From Amaranthus tricolor (taxonomy: Eukaryota > Streptophyta > Magnoliopsida > Caryophyllales > Amaranthaceae): a DNA stretch of 64,000 nt. Location: assembly GCF_026212465.1 (NCBI RefSeq), contig NC_080056.1:24852673-24916672 (forward strand), given 5' to 3'. The position numbers were made by a program, and so were the translations under genes. Below are positions 1-9,116 of the stretch, one piece after another. The notes beneath the pieces were generated by a model. That model ran no database searches, had not been told where the DNA came from, and worked only from the letters and a program-made list of their open reading frames with translations. Numbering within the stretch: the stretch's first letter is position 1; the number at the start of each line of letters is the position of its first letter.

Positions 1-446
1 TTGACAAAGCTTCTTAAAGCTTGATTGCCATCAATCATAGTAAAAGACAAGTTTGAATAAAAGACTTTTACAAGAGCCGGATAAGTAGAAGAACCGGGGT
101 TTAACAACATACCATGAGTTGATTGAATGAATGTAGAGATAATCTCAAGATCTTCAAATAAGAAGAAATTGTAATCAAGAATATCAACATAAGAAAGTGA
201 ACGATTTCTGAAAATATCAATCCATCTCCCATACGCTGTATGATTCTCAAACCATTGTTTTGGAACCTCTTTAGTGTTTAATGGTGAGTGAATGATAGGA
301 GTTATTGGTTCAGGCATTTTGGTTTTGGATGATTCACCTTTTTCGGATTTTGTACCACATTTATTCATCTTTTTTTTGGGTGCCATTGAAAGATATTTTG
401 AAAGCTTGAAAAGGAAATTGAATAGGTGTTTGATTTGAAAATGCAA
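1..446 (-). pseudogene. Partial copy of the array ORF (Transposase_32-like), cut by window start
   Basis: The minus-strand ORF of the array starts again at 446 in the first unit and runs off the window at position 1. It is the same protein as the one described at 600-1486, including its Lys-rich start (MAPKKKMNKCG) about 20 residues in. Confidence 0.6.
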
Positions 447-555
447 TTAAGAGATTAATTGGATTTGAACCAAAGTCATGAACAAGACCCTAATGCATGG
501 TTGACGTCCATAAGTAATTCAAACAAACAATTTTGTTTTAAAATAATTAAATATC

Positions 556-622
556 CTTTATTGATTAAAGGTATTTAATTATAAATCCCATATTTATAAT
601 TAAATACCTTTAATCAATAAAG
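556..622. repeat. Perfect 31-bp palindrome with 5-nt loop (array copy 1)
   Basis: Left arm 556-586 and right arm 592-622 are exact reverse complements around the loop CCCAT. The arms are AT-rich. The structure recurs at 1596-1662. In the third copy the right arm is broken off after 7 bases, which is where the array ends. Confidence 0.9.
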
Positions 623-1486
623 ATAAAGGACCAGAATAATCCACTTCCTCTGAATCAAAGAGCAGATTAAAGTGATCAAAGATCAATGTCAATAGGTTGG
701 CAATAGGAAGAGAACAATTGCGAGTATGAGAACTGCAAAATCGCATTGTAGAGAAAATAACAAAAGCAAAATCAACATTCTTAAAAGAGGCAATTTTCCA
801 CATCAATATTAGATGGGAATCTGTAACTAATTCATATGAGGAGTTGTGAGAGAAGACAGTTCTAACAAGAATATAATGCAGTAATTTACCACATAAATTC
901 AAAGCATTGTGGGTCAATTGTTTAATAGAGGAGAAATCAGAATATGATTCAAGAATAAACATATCCTTAGCATTTTGTAAAGCCAGAATGTTAGGAGTTT
1001 TATCATCATTAGGGTTTTAGAGATGATAAGCTCTTGTCCTTTGACAAAGCTTCTTAAAGCTTGATTGCCATCAATCATAGTAAAAGACAAGTTTGAATAA
1101 AAGACTTTTACAAGAGCCGGATAAGTAGAAGAACCGGGGTTTAACAACATACCATGAGTTGATTGAATGAATGTAGAGATAATCTCAAGATCTTCAAATA
1201 AGAAGAAATTGTAATCAAGAATATCAACATAAGAAAGTGAACGATTTCTGAAAATATCAATCCATCTCCCATACGCTGTATGATTCTCAAACCATTGTTT
1301 TGGAACCTCTTTAGTGTTTAATGGTGAGTGAATGATAGGAGTTATTGGTTCAGGCATTTTGGTTTTGGATGATTCACCTTTTTCGGATTTTGTACCACAT
1401 TTATTCATCTTTTTTTTGGGTGCCATTGAAAGATATTTTGAAAGCTTGAAAAGGAAATTGAATAGGTGTTTGATTTGAAAATGCAA
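600..1486 (-). pseudogene. Putative plant transposon protein (Transposase_32-like), copy 2, frameshifted
   Basis: Two overlapping minus-strand frames (1486-914 and 962-600) look like one protein of about 290 residues broken by a frameshift near 1015-1020. The first frame has a basic Lys-rich N-terminus, then a region (around residues 85-155) resembling the 'putative plant transposon protein' family (Pfam Transposase_32): a segment with Ala-Leu-Val-Lys-Val-Phe-Tyr-Ser-Asn-Leu followed by a Lys-Gly motif. The second frame carries the hydrophobic C-terminal part of that family (SLPIANLLTLIFDHF). It follows a Copia pol on the same strand, the place where Sireviruses carry an extra env-like ORF. 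The family match is by eye; biochemical function is unknown. A short spliced intron instead of a frameshift is possible but no clean GT/AG pair is evident. Confidence 0.55.
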
Positions 1487-1595
1487 TTAAGAGATTAATT
1501 GGATTTGAACCAAAGTCATGAACAAGACCCTAATGCATGGTTGACGTCCATAAGTAATTCAAACAAACAATTTTGTTTTAAAATAATTAAATATC

Positions 1596-1662
1596 CTTTA
1601 TTGATTAAAGGTATTTAATTATAAATCCCATATTTATAATTAAATACCTTTAATCAATAAAG
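1596..1662. repeat. Perfect 31-bp palindrome with 5-nt loop (array copy 2)
   Basis: This is the second occurrence of the palindrome, 1,040 bp from the first and with the same arms and loop. Confidence 0.9.
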
Positions 1663-2526
1663 ATAAAGGACCAGAATAATCCACTTCCTCTGAATCAAAG
1701 AGCAGATTAAAGTGATCAAAGATCAATGTCAATAGGTTGGCAATAGGAAGAGAACAATTGCGAGTATGAGAACTGCAAAATCGCATTGTAGAGAAAATAA
1801 CAAAAGCAAAATCAACATTCTTAAAAGAGGCAATTTTCCACATCAATATTAGATGGGAATCTGTAACTAATTCATATGAGGAGTTGTGAGAGAAGACAGT
1901 TCTAACAAGAATATAATGCAGTAATTTACCACATAAATTCAAAGCATTGTGGGTCAATTGTTTAATAGAGGAGAAATCAGAATATGATTCAAGAATAAAC
2001 ATATCCTTAGCATTTTGTAAAGCCAGAATGTTAGGAGTTTTATCATCATTAGGGTTTTAGAGATGATAAGCTCTTGTCCTTTGACAAAGCTTCTTAAAGC
2101 TTGATTGCCATCAATCATAGTAAAAGACAAGTTTGAATAAAAGACTTTTACAAGAGCCGGATAAGTAGAAGAACCGGGGTTTAACAACATACCATGAGTT
2201 GATTGAATGAATGTAGAGATAATCTCAAGATCTTCAAATAAGAAGAAATTGTAATCAAGAATATCAACATAAGAAAGTGAACGATTTCTGAAAATATCAA
2301 TCCATCTCCCATACGCTGTATGATTCTCAAACCATTGTTTTGGAACCTCTTTAGTGTTTAATGGTGAGTGAATGATAGGAGTTATTGGTTCAGGCATTTT
2401 GGTTTTGGATGATTCACCTTTTTCGGATTTTGTACCACATTTATTCATCTTTTTTTTGGGTGCCATTGAAAGATATTTTGAAAGCTTGAAAAGGAAATTG
2501 AATAGGTGTTTGATTTGAAAATGCAA
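1640..2526 (-). pseudogene. Putative plant transposon protein (Transposase_32-like), copy 3, frameshifted
   Basis: This copy translates identically to the one at 600-1486, shifted by 1,040 bp, and shares its frameshift near 2055-2060. It is the copy closest to the pol region of the element. A frameshift shared by all copies means the break came before the amplification. Confidence 0.55.
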
Positions 2527-2780
2527 TTAAGAGATTAATTGGATTTGAACCAAAGTCATGAACAAGACCCTAATGCATGGTTGACGTCCATAAGTAATTC
2601 AAACAAACAATTTTGTTTTAAAATAATTAAATATCCTTTATTGATTAAAGGTATTTAATTATAAATCCCATATTTATAGAATAAATAATTTTTAAGAAAT
2701 TGAAATTAAATTTTCAATTCTCAAACTCATGCATACATACTCATATAATCACAATCAAAACATGCAAACAATATGTAATG

Positions 2781-2861
2781 TTCCCCCTTAATACATACTT
2801 AGTATTTAAGTAACAGTTAACGTCTCAATCCTTTTACTCTTATGTCATTACTCCCCCTCAA
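2781..2861 (-). promoter_or_regulatory. Two polypurine-tract-like motifs downstream of pol
   Basis: On the minus strand the runs TTGAGGGGGAG (2851-2861) and TAAGGGGGAA (2781-2790) follow the pol stop codon directly. A polypurine tract primes plus-strand DNA synthesis. Repeated tract-like motifs are a known trait of Sireviruses; which one would have been used cannot be told. Confidence 0.5.
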
Positions 2862-2862
2862 T

Positions 2863-4782
2863 TCATGCAACATCATTTAGCATGCCAAGTTCCATACGTA
2901 TATATGCAAAACGATCAGCACTTAAAGGTTTTGTAAATATATCCGCCAACTGATTTTCAGTAGATATAAAGGATAAAGAAATATGACCTTTTTCAACATG
3001 ATCTCTTATAAAATGGTGACGTACCTCAATGTGTTTTGTACGTGAATGTTGTACAGGATTCTTAGTAATACAAATTGCACTTGTATTATCACACTTTATT
3101 GGTATACCTTGGAAATCAATTCCAAGATCTCGAAGTTTTTGAGCAATCCATAAAATTTGAGAGCAACATGCACCTGCAGCTGTGTATTCAGCTTCAGCTA
3201 TAGATAAAGCAACTTAATTTTGCTTTTTAGAATACCATGAGATTAATGATTTTCCTAAGAATTGACACGATCCTGAGGTGCTTTTTCTATCAACCTTGTA
3301 TCCAGCATAATCAGCATCTGAAAAACCAATCAAACTAAAATTTCCACAACTAGGGTACCATAGACCAAAGTCTTTAGTCCCATATAAATATCTAAAGATT
3401 CTCTTAACTGCTGTTAGGTGAGATTCTTTTGGGTAGCTTGAAAACGAGCACATAAGCAAACACTAAACATGATATCAAGACGACTAGCAGTTAAATACAA
3501 TAAAGAACCAATCATACCTCTATAAGTCTTTTGATCAACACTCTTACCATTTATATCTTGGTCTAGACTTAGTGTTGCACTCATAGGAATGTTAAGCATT
3601 TACATTGTACTTCTTCAACAAATCTTTAACATGTTTACTTTGACAATTGAATATGCCATCTTTCTTTTGCTTTATTTGTAGTCCAAGAAAGAATGTTAAG
3701 TCTCCCATCATGCTCATTTCAAATTCCTTGCACATAATCTCAGAAAATTCCTTGCACAAAGAATCATTAGTAGCTCCAAACAATATATCATCAACATATA
3801 CTTGAACAACTAGAATATCTTTTCCTTTAGTTTTAATAAAAAGTGTTTTATCAATTTTACCTCGTTGAAATTCATTTTCAAGTAGATGTGAGCTAAATCT
3901 GTCATACCAAGCTCTTGGAGCTTGTTTCAAGCCATATAGCGCTTTATTTAGTTTAAACACATGATTAGGTAGATCAGAATTTTCAAAGCCGGGTGGTTGT
4001 TTAACATATACTTCCTCTTGCAAGTATCCAGTTAAGAAAGCACATTTAACATCCATTTGATATAGTTTAATATTCATGTATGAAGCAAAAGCAAGCATAA
4101 TACGAATAGATTCTAACCTTACAACTGGTGCGAAAGTTTCATCATAATCTATACCTTCTTCTTGATTATAGCCTTGAGCTACCAGCCTTGCTTTATTCCT
4201 TACAATGTCTCCATCCTCATTGAGTTTATTACGAAAGACCCATCTAGTTCTAATGATAGTACGATCTGAAGGTCTTTCAACTAGATCCCGAACTTTGTTC
4301 CTTTCGAATTCATTTAATTCATTTTGCATTGCAATGATCCACTCTGGTTCTTTTAAAGCTTCTTTAACATCCTTTGGTTCTACAAGAGAAACAAAAGTAG
4401 AAAATGCACATAAATTTTTAAGAGAGTATCGAGTTTGCGTACCTTTGTTTGGATCACTTATAATGTTTTCTGGAGGATGTTGAGATGATATTCTAATTCT
4501 TCTTCGTAGTATGAATGGTGTGTTTTCATTCAAAGAACTTGTGCTTACTCTATTTGAGGTGTTTCTAATTGGTGTATCTAAAGCAGTAGATTCAGGAACT
4601 ATCTCAAGTTCTTGAGATTGGGTCTCAAGATCAGACTGTGAGTCTTCACTGTTTACAATCTGATTTCCTTCATCATCAATACTTTGTATGGTATCCTGCA
4701 TGTTATTCCTTTTAAATGCACTAATATCATTATCATCCAGTTCGTCATCACTCAAATAATCAAAATGTTTATTAAGGTTCAA
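2863..4782 (-). pseudogene. Copia reverse transcriptase-RNase H (Sirevirus-like), broken
   Basis: The frame from 4782 to 3592 carries an acidic linker and then the Copia RT domain: residues DVKCAFLTGYLQEEVYVKQP, the GLKQAPRAWYDRF motif and the catalytic YVDD box. Near 3595 the frame shifts to 3599-3414 and again to 3459-3214, continuing through the RNase H start (FSDADYAG, DRKSTSG). An in-frame TAA at 3214-3216 interrupts RNase H just before the ALSIAEAEY motif, after which coding continues to a TGA at 2863-2865. Two frameshifts plus one nonsense codon make this a pseudogene. Other parts read smoothly, so decay is moderate. Confidence 0.88.
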
Positions 4783-4819
4783 CTTTTTAAATCCTTCATT
4801 TAATTTTCCATTTTCGGAT

Positions 4820-5476
4820 TCATTTCAGCACTCGATAAGCTTTACAATTTATTGAATATCCAAGAAATATACCTTCATCACTTCTAGCATCAAATTTACC
4901 TAAATTGCCTTTACCATTATTATGAATAAAACATTTGCAACCAAATGGTCTAAGGTAAGCTATATTCGGTTTTCTTCCTTTGAATAACTCATAGGGAGTT
5001 TTCTTAAGTATGGGTCTTATAAGGCATCTATTTAAGACATAATTAGCTGTGTTAACAGCCTCAGCCCAATAGTGTTTAGCTAATCCATTTTCAATAAGCA
5101 TTGTCCTAGCCATTTCTTCTAAGGTTCGATTTTTCCTTTCAACCACACCGTTTTGTTGGGGTATCCTAGGAGCTGAAAAGTTATGAGTTATTCCATATTT
5201 TTCACAAAAGGAGTCAAAGCCTAGTTGATCAAACTCTCTCCCATGGTCACTTCTAATCGAGACTATTGGAAGGTTCAGTTGAGTTTGCATCTCTTTACAA
5301 CGTCTTGAGAATGGTTTCAAGGCTTCACTCTTATCCTTCAAAAAGTCAACCCATGTAAATCTAGAATAATCATCAACTGTAACTAAGATGTAAGATTTAC
5401 CTCTTATGCTCCGTACACGCATTGGTCCACACAAATCAATATGTAAGAGTTCACATGGTCTCGATGTACTTACCAT
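4820..5476 (-). pseudogene. Copia integrase core (Sirevirus-like)
   Basis: This is the retroviral-type integrase catalytic core that would insert element cDNA. The DDE triad is visible: Asp in HIDLCGP, Asp in RSDHGREF, and Glu in QQNGVVERKNRT. The following GAG/KARK-like part ends with RPFGCKCFIHNN and FDARSDEGIFLGYS, usual for Copia. The core itself is intact over 218 residues but is separated from protease and RT by frame breaks, so it is a fragment of a broken polyprotein. Confidence 0.85.
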
Positions 5477-5566
5477 TTTCTTCAGTTTGAATGAACTTCT
5501 TACTTGTTTACCTTTAATGCATGCGTCACAAATAGGACTTTGTTTATAGTCAAGAGCTGGAAGTCC

Positions 5567-6045
5567 CTAAACTAGATCTTTACTTACCAACTTTTGCATG
5601 GTGTGAGTATTGATGTGACCAAGACGTCTTTGCCATAGTTTTGGATTATCTGTAATAGCTTTCAAGCACTTGAAATTCTGATCTGCAATTTCGTTAGCAT
5701 GTAAGGCATAAACATTATAATTTCTAAGGGCAGTAATGAGAGTATCTCCGGTATTAGGATTTTTAACAACACATTTTTCTTTATCATATTTTACTTCATT
5801 ACCTTTATCACATAGTTGAGACACACTTAGCAAATTAAATTTTAGACCTTCAACTAAATAAACGTTGTCAATAGTTTTAGATGGATTCTTACCAACTTTA
5901 GCAACGCCTAAAATTTTGCATTTACCTTTGTCTCCTAGAATGATTGAGCCATTGCATCTTTCCTTAAGTTCAGAAAATAAAGAGATTTTACCACTCATAT
6001 GTCTCGAGCATCCACTATCTAGAATCCACTTTTGTTTATCCTACA
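5567..6045 (-). pseudogene. Copia protease and GAG-pre-integrase region
   Basis: Translation of 6040-6000 gives the retropepsin motif WILDSGCSRHM (active-site Asp-Ser-Gly) with a TAG just upstream. Residues that follow include YLVEGLKFNLLSVSQLCDKG, and then the GAG-pre-integrase motif LWQRRLGHINTHTMQKL, both standard for Copia. A stop (TAG) after SKDLV near 5567 separates this from the integrase core. Confidence 0.8.
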
Positions 6046-6167
6046 AAACAAAAAAAATATATCCTTTCTCAACCTTACTTGGCTATCCATGTGACAAATT
6101 TGGAACCATATTTGGGATAGACCATGTTGGGTGGTCTTGTCCCTTTAAGAACCCATATTTGCTTTAT

Positions 6168-7057
6168 CTATCCACGCAATTCAAGAGGAAAGGAATTCTT
6201 GATAATATAATTTTCCTTACGTCTGTATGGACATGCAAGTCTAATATGTCCTTTTTTGCAACAAAAGGTGCAAGTAGGTGTACGTTTATATTTATATGCA
6301 CTTTTCACAAATGTGGTTTTACTCTTATAGTTATGTGTAACATTATTATAACCAATACCACGTTTATCACTAGATGGTTTTTGACGTGTAAGCATTTTAG
6401 TGAATTTAGATTCAGATTCATTTAGCTTGGTTAATGCTTGTAGATTTTTCTCAGACTCATGTTTCAAGGTTTTGAACCTGGCTTCAAGGTCATTATTTTC
6501 ATTCTTAAGATTAATAAGTTGTTTAGTCTGGTTGAGATGCTATTCTTTCAAGATCTTGACAGTCTTTTCAAGTTTAATTGTTTCAGCCTTTAGCGATTTA
6601 TTTTTATTTAAGATCTCTTCACAACCTTCAGCATAATGACGTATTCTATCCTCTAAGACATCTTTTTCTTCTTTTAAAATCTTTTCAATTTGAAACATAT
6701 TAACGAGAGTTGTAACTAATTCATCTTTTGAGCATGTGTTAAGAAAGTCACGTACCTCTTTATGGTTTAGATCTATGTCATCATTGTTATCATTATCAGC
6801 CACAAGACATACATGAGCTTGTCCAAATCAATTTGTGAATATTCGGACTCAGACTTTAGTACATCATTTCCTTGAGCATCCTTTTTCATGGGTATCTTAG
6901 GTCCTTTAGTTATGATCTCCCAAAGTTCCATATCTTGATCAATCACGAACATTTTCATTAAAGTTTTCCAATGTGAGAAATTTGTACTGCAAAACAAAGG
7001 TGGTCTTGAGCACGAACGTCCTTGAGCAAACAACCCTTCTCCTATTGGATCCATCAC
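6168..7057 (-). pseudogene. Copia gag (Sirevirus-like) with internal deletion
   Basis: The start (7057) encodes a typical gag N-terminus with FSHWKTLMKMFV and WEIITKGPKIP. After LDKL near 6805 the text jumps, with a frame change, to an acidic segment followed by a coiled-coil-like helix (6803-6540). That skips the roughly 150-residue central gag domain expected in this family. The last piece (6467-6168) holds a CCHC zinc knuckle, CTFCCKKGHIRLAC (C-X2-C-X4-H-X4-C). The missing middle means no functional capsid protein. Confidence 0.75.
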
Positions 7058-7086
7058 AAGATATTACTCTTTTTATGTGAAACTTA

Positions 7087-7098
7087 GCTCTGATACCA
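7087..7098 (-). promoter_or_regulatory. Primer-binding site complementary to initiator Met-tRNA
   Basis: Minus strand reads TGGTATCAGAGC, two bases inside the 5' LTR end at 7101. It is the usual plant Copia priming site for reverse transcription. Confidence 0.88.
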
Positions 7099-7968
7099 AT
7101 TGAAAGTTAATAGGAGGTTGAATACTCTCTAGAGGGGGGGGTGAATAGAAAGTTTGGACTATTTTAAATTGTCTGGCAACTTGTTTCAAGAGTTTGAGGA
7201 GTCTGTCAAAACTGTTTTCTGGAGCAGTTTTGAGTCAATTCGTAAACAATGACGTATGTGCGGAAAATAAACTTTAAAGTATAACACACGATATGTTAAC
7301 GAGGTTCGATTCTAACCAACCTACTCCCCGCCCATGGGTTCTCTTTCAACCCGTAGGATTTCAACGCCTTTTATTAATCCGACTTTAATACAAACAAGAA
7401 GATCTCACTATCTCCTCACACCACGTTCTTCCCCTTGAAGAACCGTATTACAAGTCCCTTTAATAAAAGCAAATGCCAAATCTCACAATAGAGATTCACA
7501 AGTTTAACACTTAGAAAAGTATTCTTGGTTAGGCGTATTAAACTTAATCTAACTCTTTTTAAACTCTTAAGCCTATTACAAATGTAAGAGTTAGATGAAC
7601 TAAGAATTACAACTCTTTAAACACTTAGAGAATTTCTAAATCTTAAGTCAAGAGAGAAAGAGGTGCATAGAGGTGTATCCTTAATTCTGAAATGAAGCCT
7701 TGTATTTATAGTGTTATGCCTCAACACATCATGGAAAACAATAAGGCTCATTTCCGTTATTTTCTGTTGACCTGGTCATTCTGCGCCTGTCTTCAAGATC
7801 TTGAGGTTAACTTCAAACTAACATGTACTGACAGCTAAAATAATTTCGTCATTGTGCTTGTAATTTGTCTTTAATATTCAACGCTATGCTGCCACGTTAG
7901 TACTCATACAAGATAATGAAAACTAAGCACAAACCAGATATATCAACGTTTAACATAATCATTCAAAT

Positions 7969-8061
7969 TAATTCCTATTCTTAGTATTAATTCATATAGT
8001 CATTTCCTATTTTTAGTATTAATTCAAATAGTCATTTCCTATTTTTAGTATTAATTCAAAT
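7969..8061. repeat. About three copies of a 32-bp tandem repeat in the LTR
   Basis: The unit contains TAGTCATTTCCTATTTTTAG followed by TATTAATTCAAA. Copies begin near 7969, 7997 and 8029, the first being diverged and shorter. Confidence 0.75.
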
Positions 8062-8293
8062 ATCATCTTATTAATAAGAAACTCTATAATTACCATAACT
8101 AATTCAACATCAAATATAGCCGTGTACTATAATTAACAAAACATGTGTACCCTATACTATATTTAATCATCAAATTAATTTAAGCACATATTTAAATTCA
8201 AATTCAAATATAAAATATTTGAACTATTATATCTTAAACGTTCAAATAAAACATTCAAACTTAATTTCAAATAATATCAAAGATAATTTTAAT

Positions 8294-8368
8294 GAACCTT
8301 GACCTATTAAAATATTTCAAATATAATTTCAAGGAACATTGACCTATTAAAATATTTCAAATATAATT
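8294..8368. repeat. 40-bp tandem dimer in the LTR
   Basis: The segment TTGACCTATTAAAATATTTC plus flanks occurs at 8299 and again at 8339, a period of 40 bp with one or two differences. Confidence 0.75.
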
Positions 8369-8664
8369 ACGAAATTAACCTGATTATAAATGTAATTATC
8401 TTCAAGACTTTGAAACGTATTTCAGGACTTATAAAATTAACTTTAAAATAAACTTAAGTTCTTTAAGCATATTCCAACATCTTCGAACTCAAATATATAT
8501 CACTTATCAAATGTATATCAAATATGATTTTAGACTTACTTAAACAACTAAATGTAATTACTTAATTTATTTGTTTAAATCAATATGTGTTTTGAATTAT
8601 CATCACTTAAAAGGAATTGAGTCTTCAATTTCCCTTATCATTATTTAAGAGAGTTGAGTCTTCA

Positions 8665-9116
8665 ACGGTTCAGCATGAGAGTGTAGCTTATGGAGGTGAT
8701 GCAAGTAATGACAATGTGGATGAACTGGGCTGGAAAGTTTAGAGCTATCAACATCTCCTTTATAAAGTGCTAGTCCATCGTGTCATAGACTTTGCAGAGA
8801 TCAATTTTCATTAGGCGGCTAGGTGAGCAGCTTTTCCTGGTGTGTATTTTTTACCAAGTCTTTGCACAGAAGGACATTGTGTATTTTGCTTCTTCCAAAT
8901 ACGCACGCCCCTTGAGCTTGGTCAATCAGATCCCCAAGGACCAATTTGATTTTTAAGCATACCAATTTGGAGACACATTTGTATATCACATGGCAGCAAG
9001 AGATAGGGAGATAATCACCTAGGTGTTGAGGGCAATGTGTTTTGGGGATTAGGGTAATGGTGGTGGTGTTCCAGCTTCTTGACATCTTACCTGTGTTGAG
9101 GAATTGAGAGATCACC
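8665..9116 (-). pseudogene. LINE reverse transcriptase, middle segment
   Basis: The frame from 9115 reads SRSWNTTTITLIPK, then HLGDYLPISCCHVIYKCVSK and LIDQAQGACVFGRSKIHNVL, the classic L1 RT motifs in order. A frame change near 8820 is followed by LMKIDLCKVYDTMD (usual form KIDLxKAYDTVxW), then IKEMLIALNFPAQFI up to about 8670. It is the direct continuation of the RT half at 11553-11800 once the inserted LTR is ignored. Confidence 0.85.

Larger units (their letters stand above)
1..2678 (-). repeat. Tandem array of a 1,040-bp unit (about 2.6 copies)
   Basis: The same sequence restarts at 1, 1041 and 2081, so the period is 1,040 bp. Wherever I compared copies they were identical, and the two full copies of each ORF in the unit translate identically. 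The third copy stops matching at 2679, inside a palindrome. The array lies directly downstream (minus strand) of a Sirevirus-like pol and probably extends beyond position 1. Perfect identity means either very recent amplification or an assembly duplication; the sequence alone cannot decide. Confidence 0.95.
2679..8664 (-). mobile_element. Sirevirus-like Ty1/Copia retrotransposon, degenerate; 3' end lies beyond window start
   Basis: Reading on the minus strand from 8664, the order is 5' LTR (8664-7101), primer-binding site, gag, protease, integrase, reverse transcriptase, RNase H. Protease and integrase before RT is the Copia order. A long LTR (1,564 bp), purine-rich repeats after pol and a further ORF downstream of pol all point to the Sirevirus (SIRE/Maximus) branch. 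Every coding part has stops or frameshifts. No 3' LTR is seen within the window, so the tandem array at 1-2678 is either within the element's 3' region or abuts it. The element inserted into the LINE that continues at 8665. Confidence 0.85.
7101..8664 (-). repeat. 5' LTR of the Sirevirus-like element (1,564 bp)
   Basis: The minus-strand LTR starts TGAAGACTCAAC at 8664 and ends TTAACTTTCA at 7101, giving the canonical TG...CA ends next to the primer-binding site. The interior is AT-rich, with two short tandem repeats (7969-8061 and 8294-8368). No matching 3' LTR is present in the window. LINE coding sequence resumes right after 8664, which supports this boundary. Confidence 0.75.

Noticed and set aside
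1..2678. CRISPR array or satellite DNA
   Set aside because: The 1,040-bp unit contains protein-coding transposon sequence and only about 2.6 copies; no short repeat-spacer pattern.
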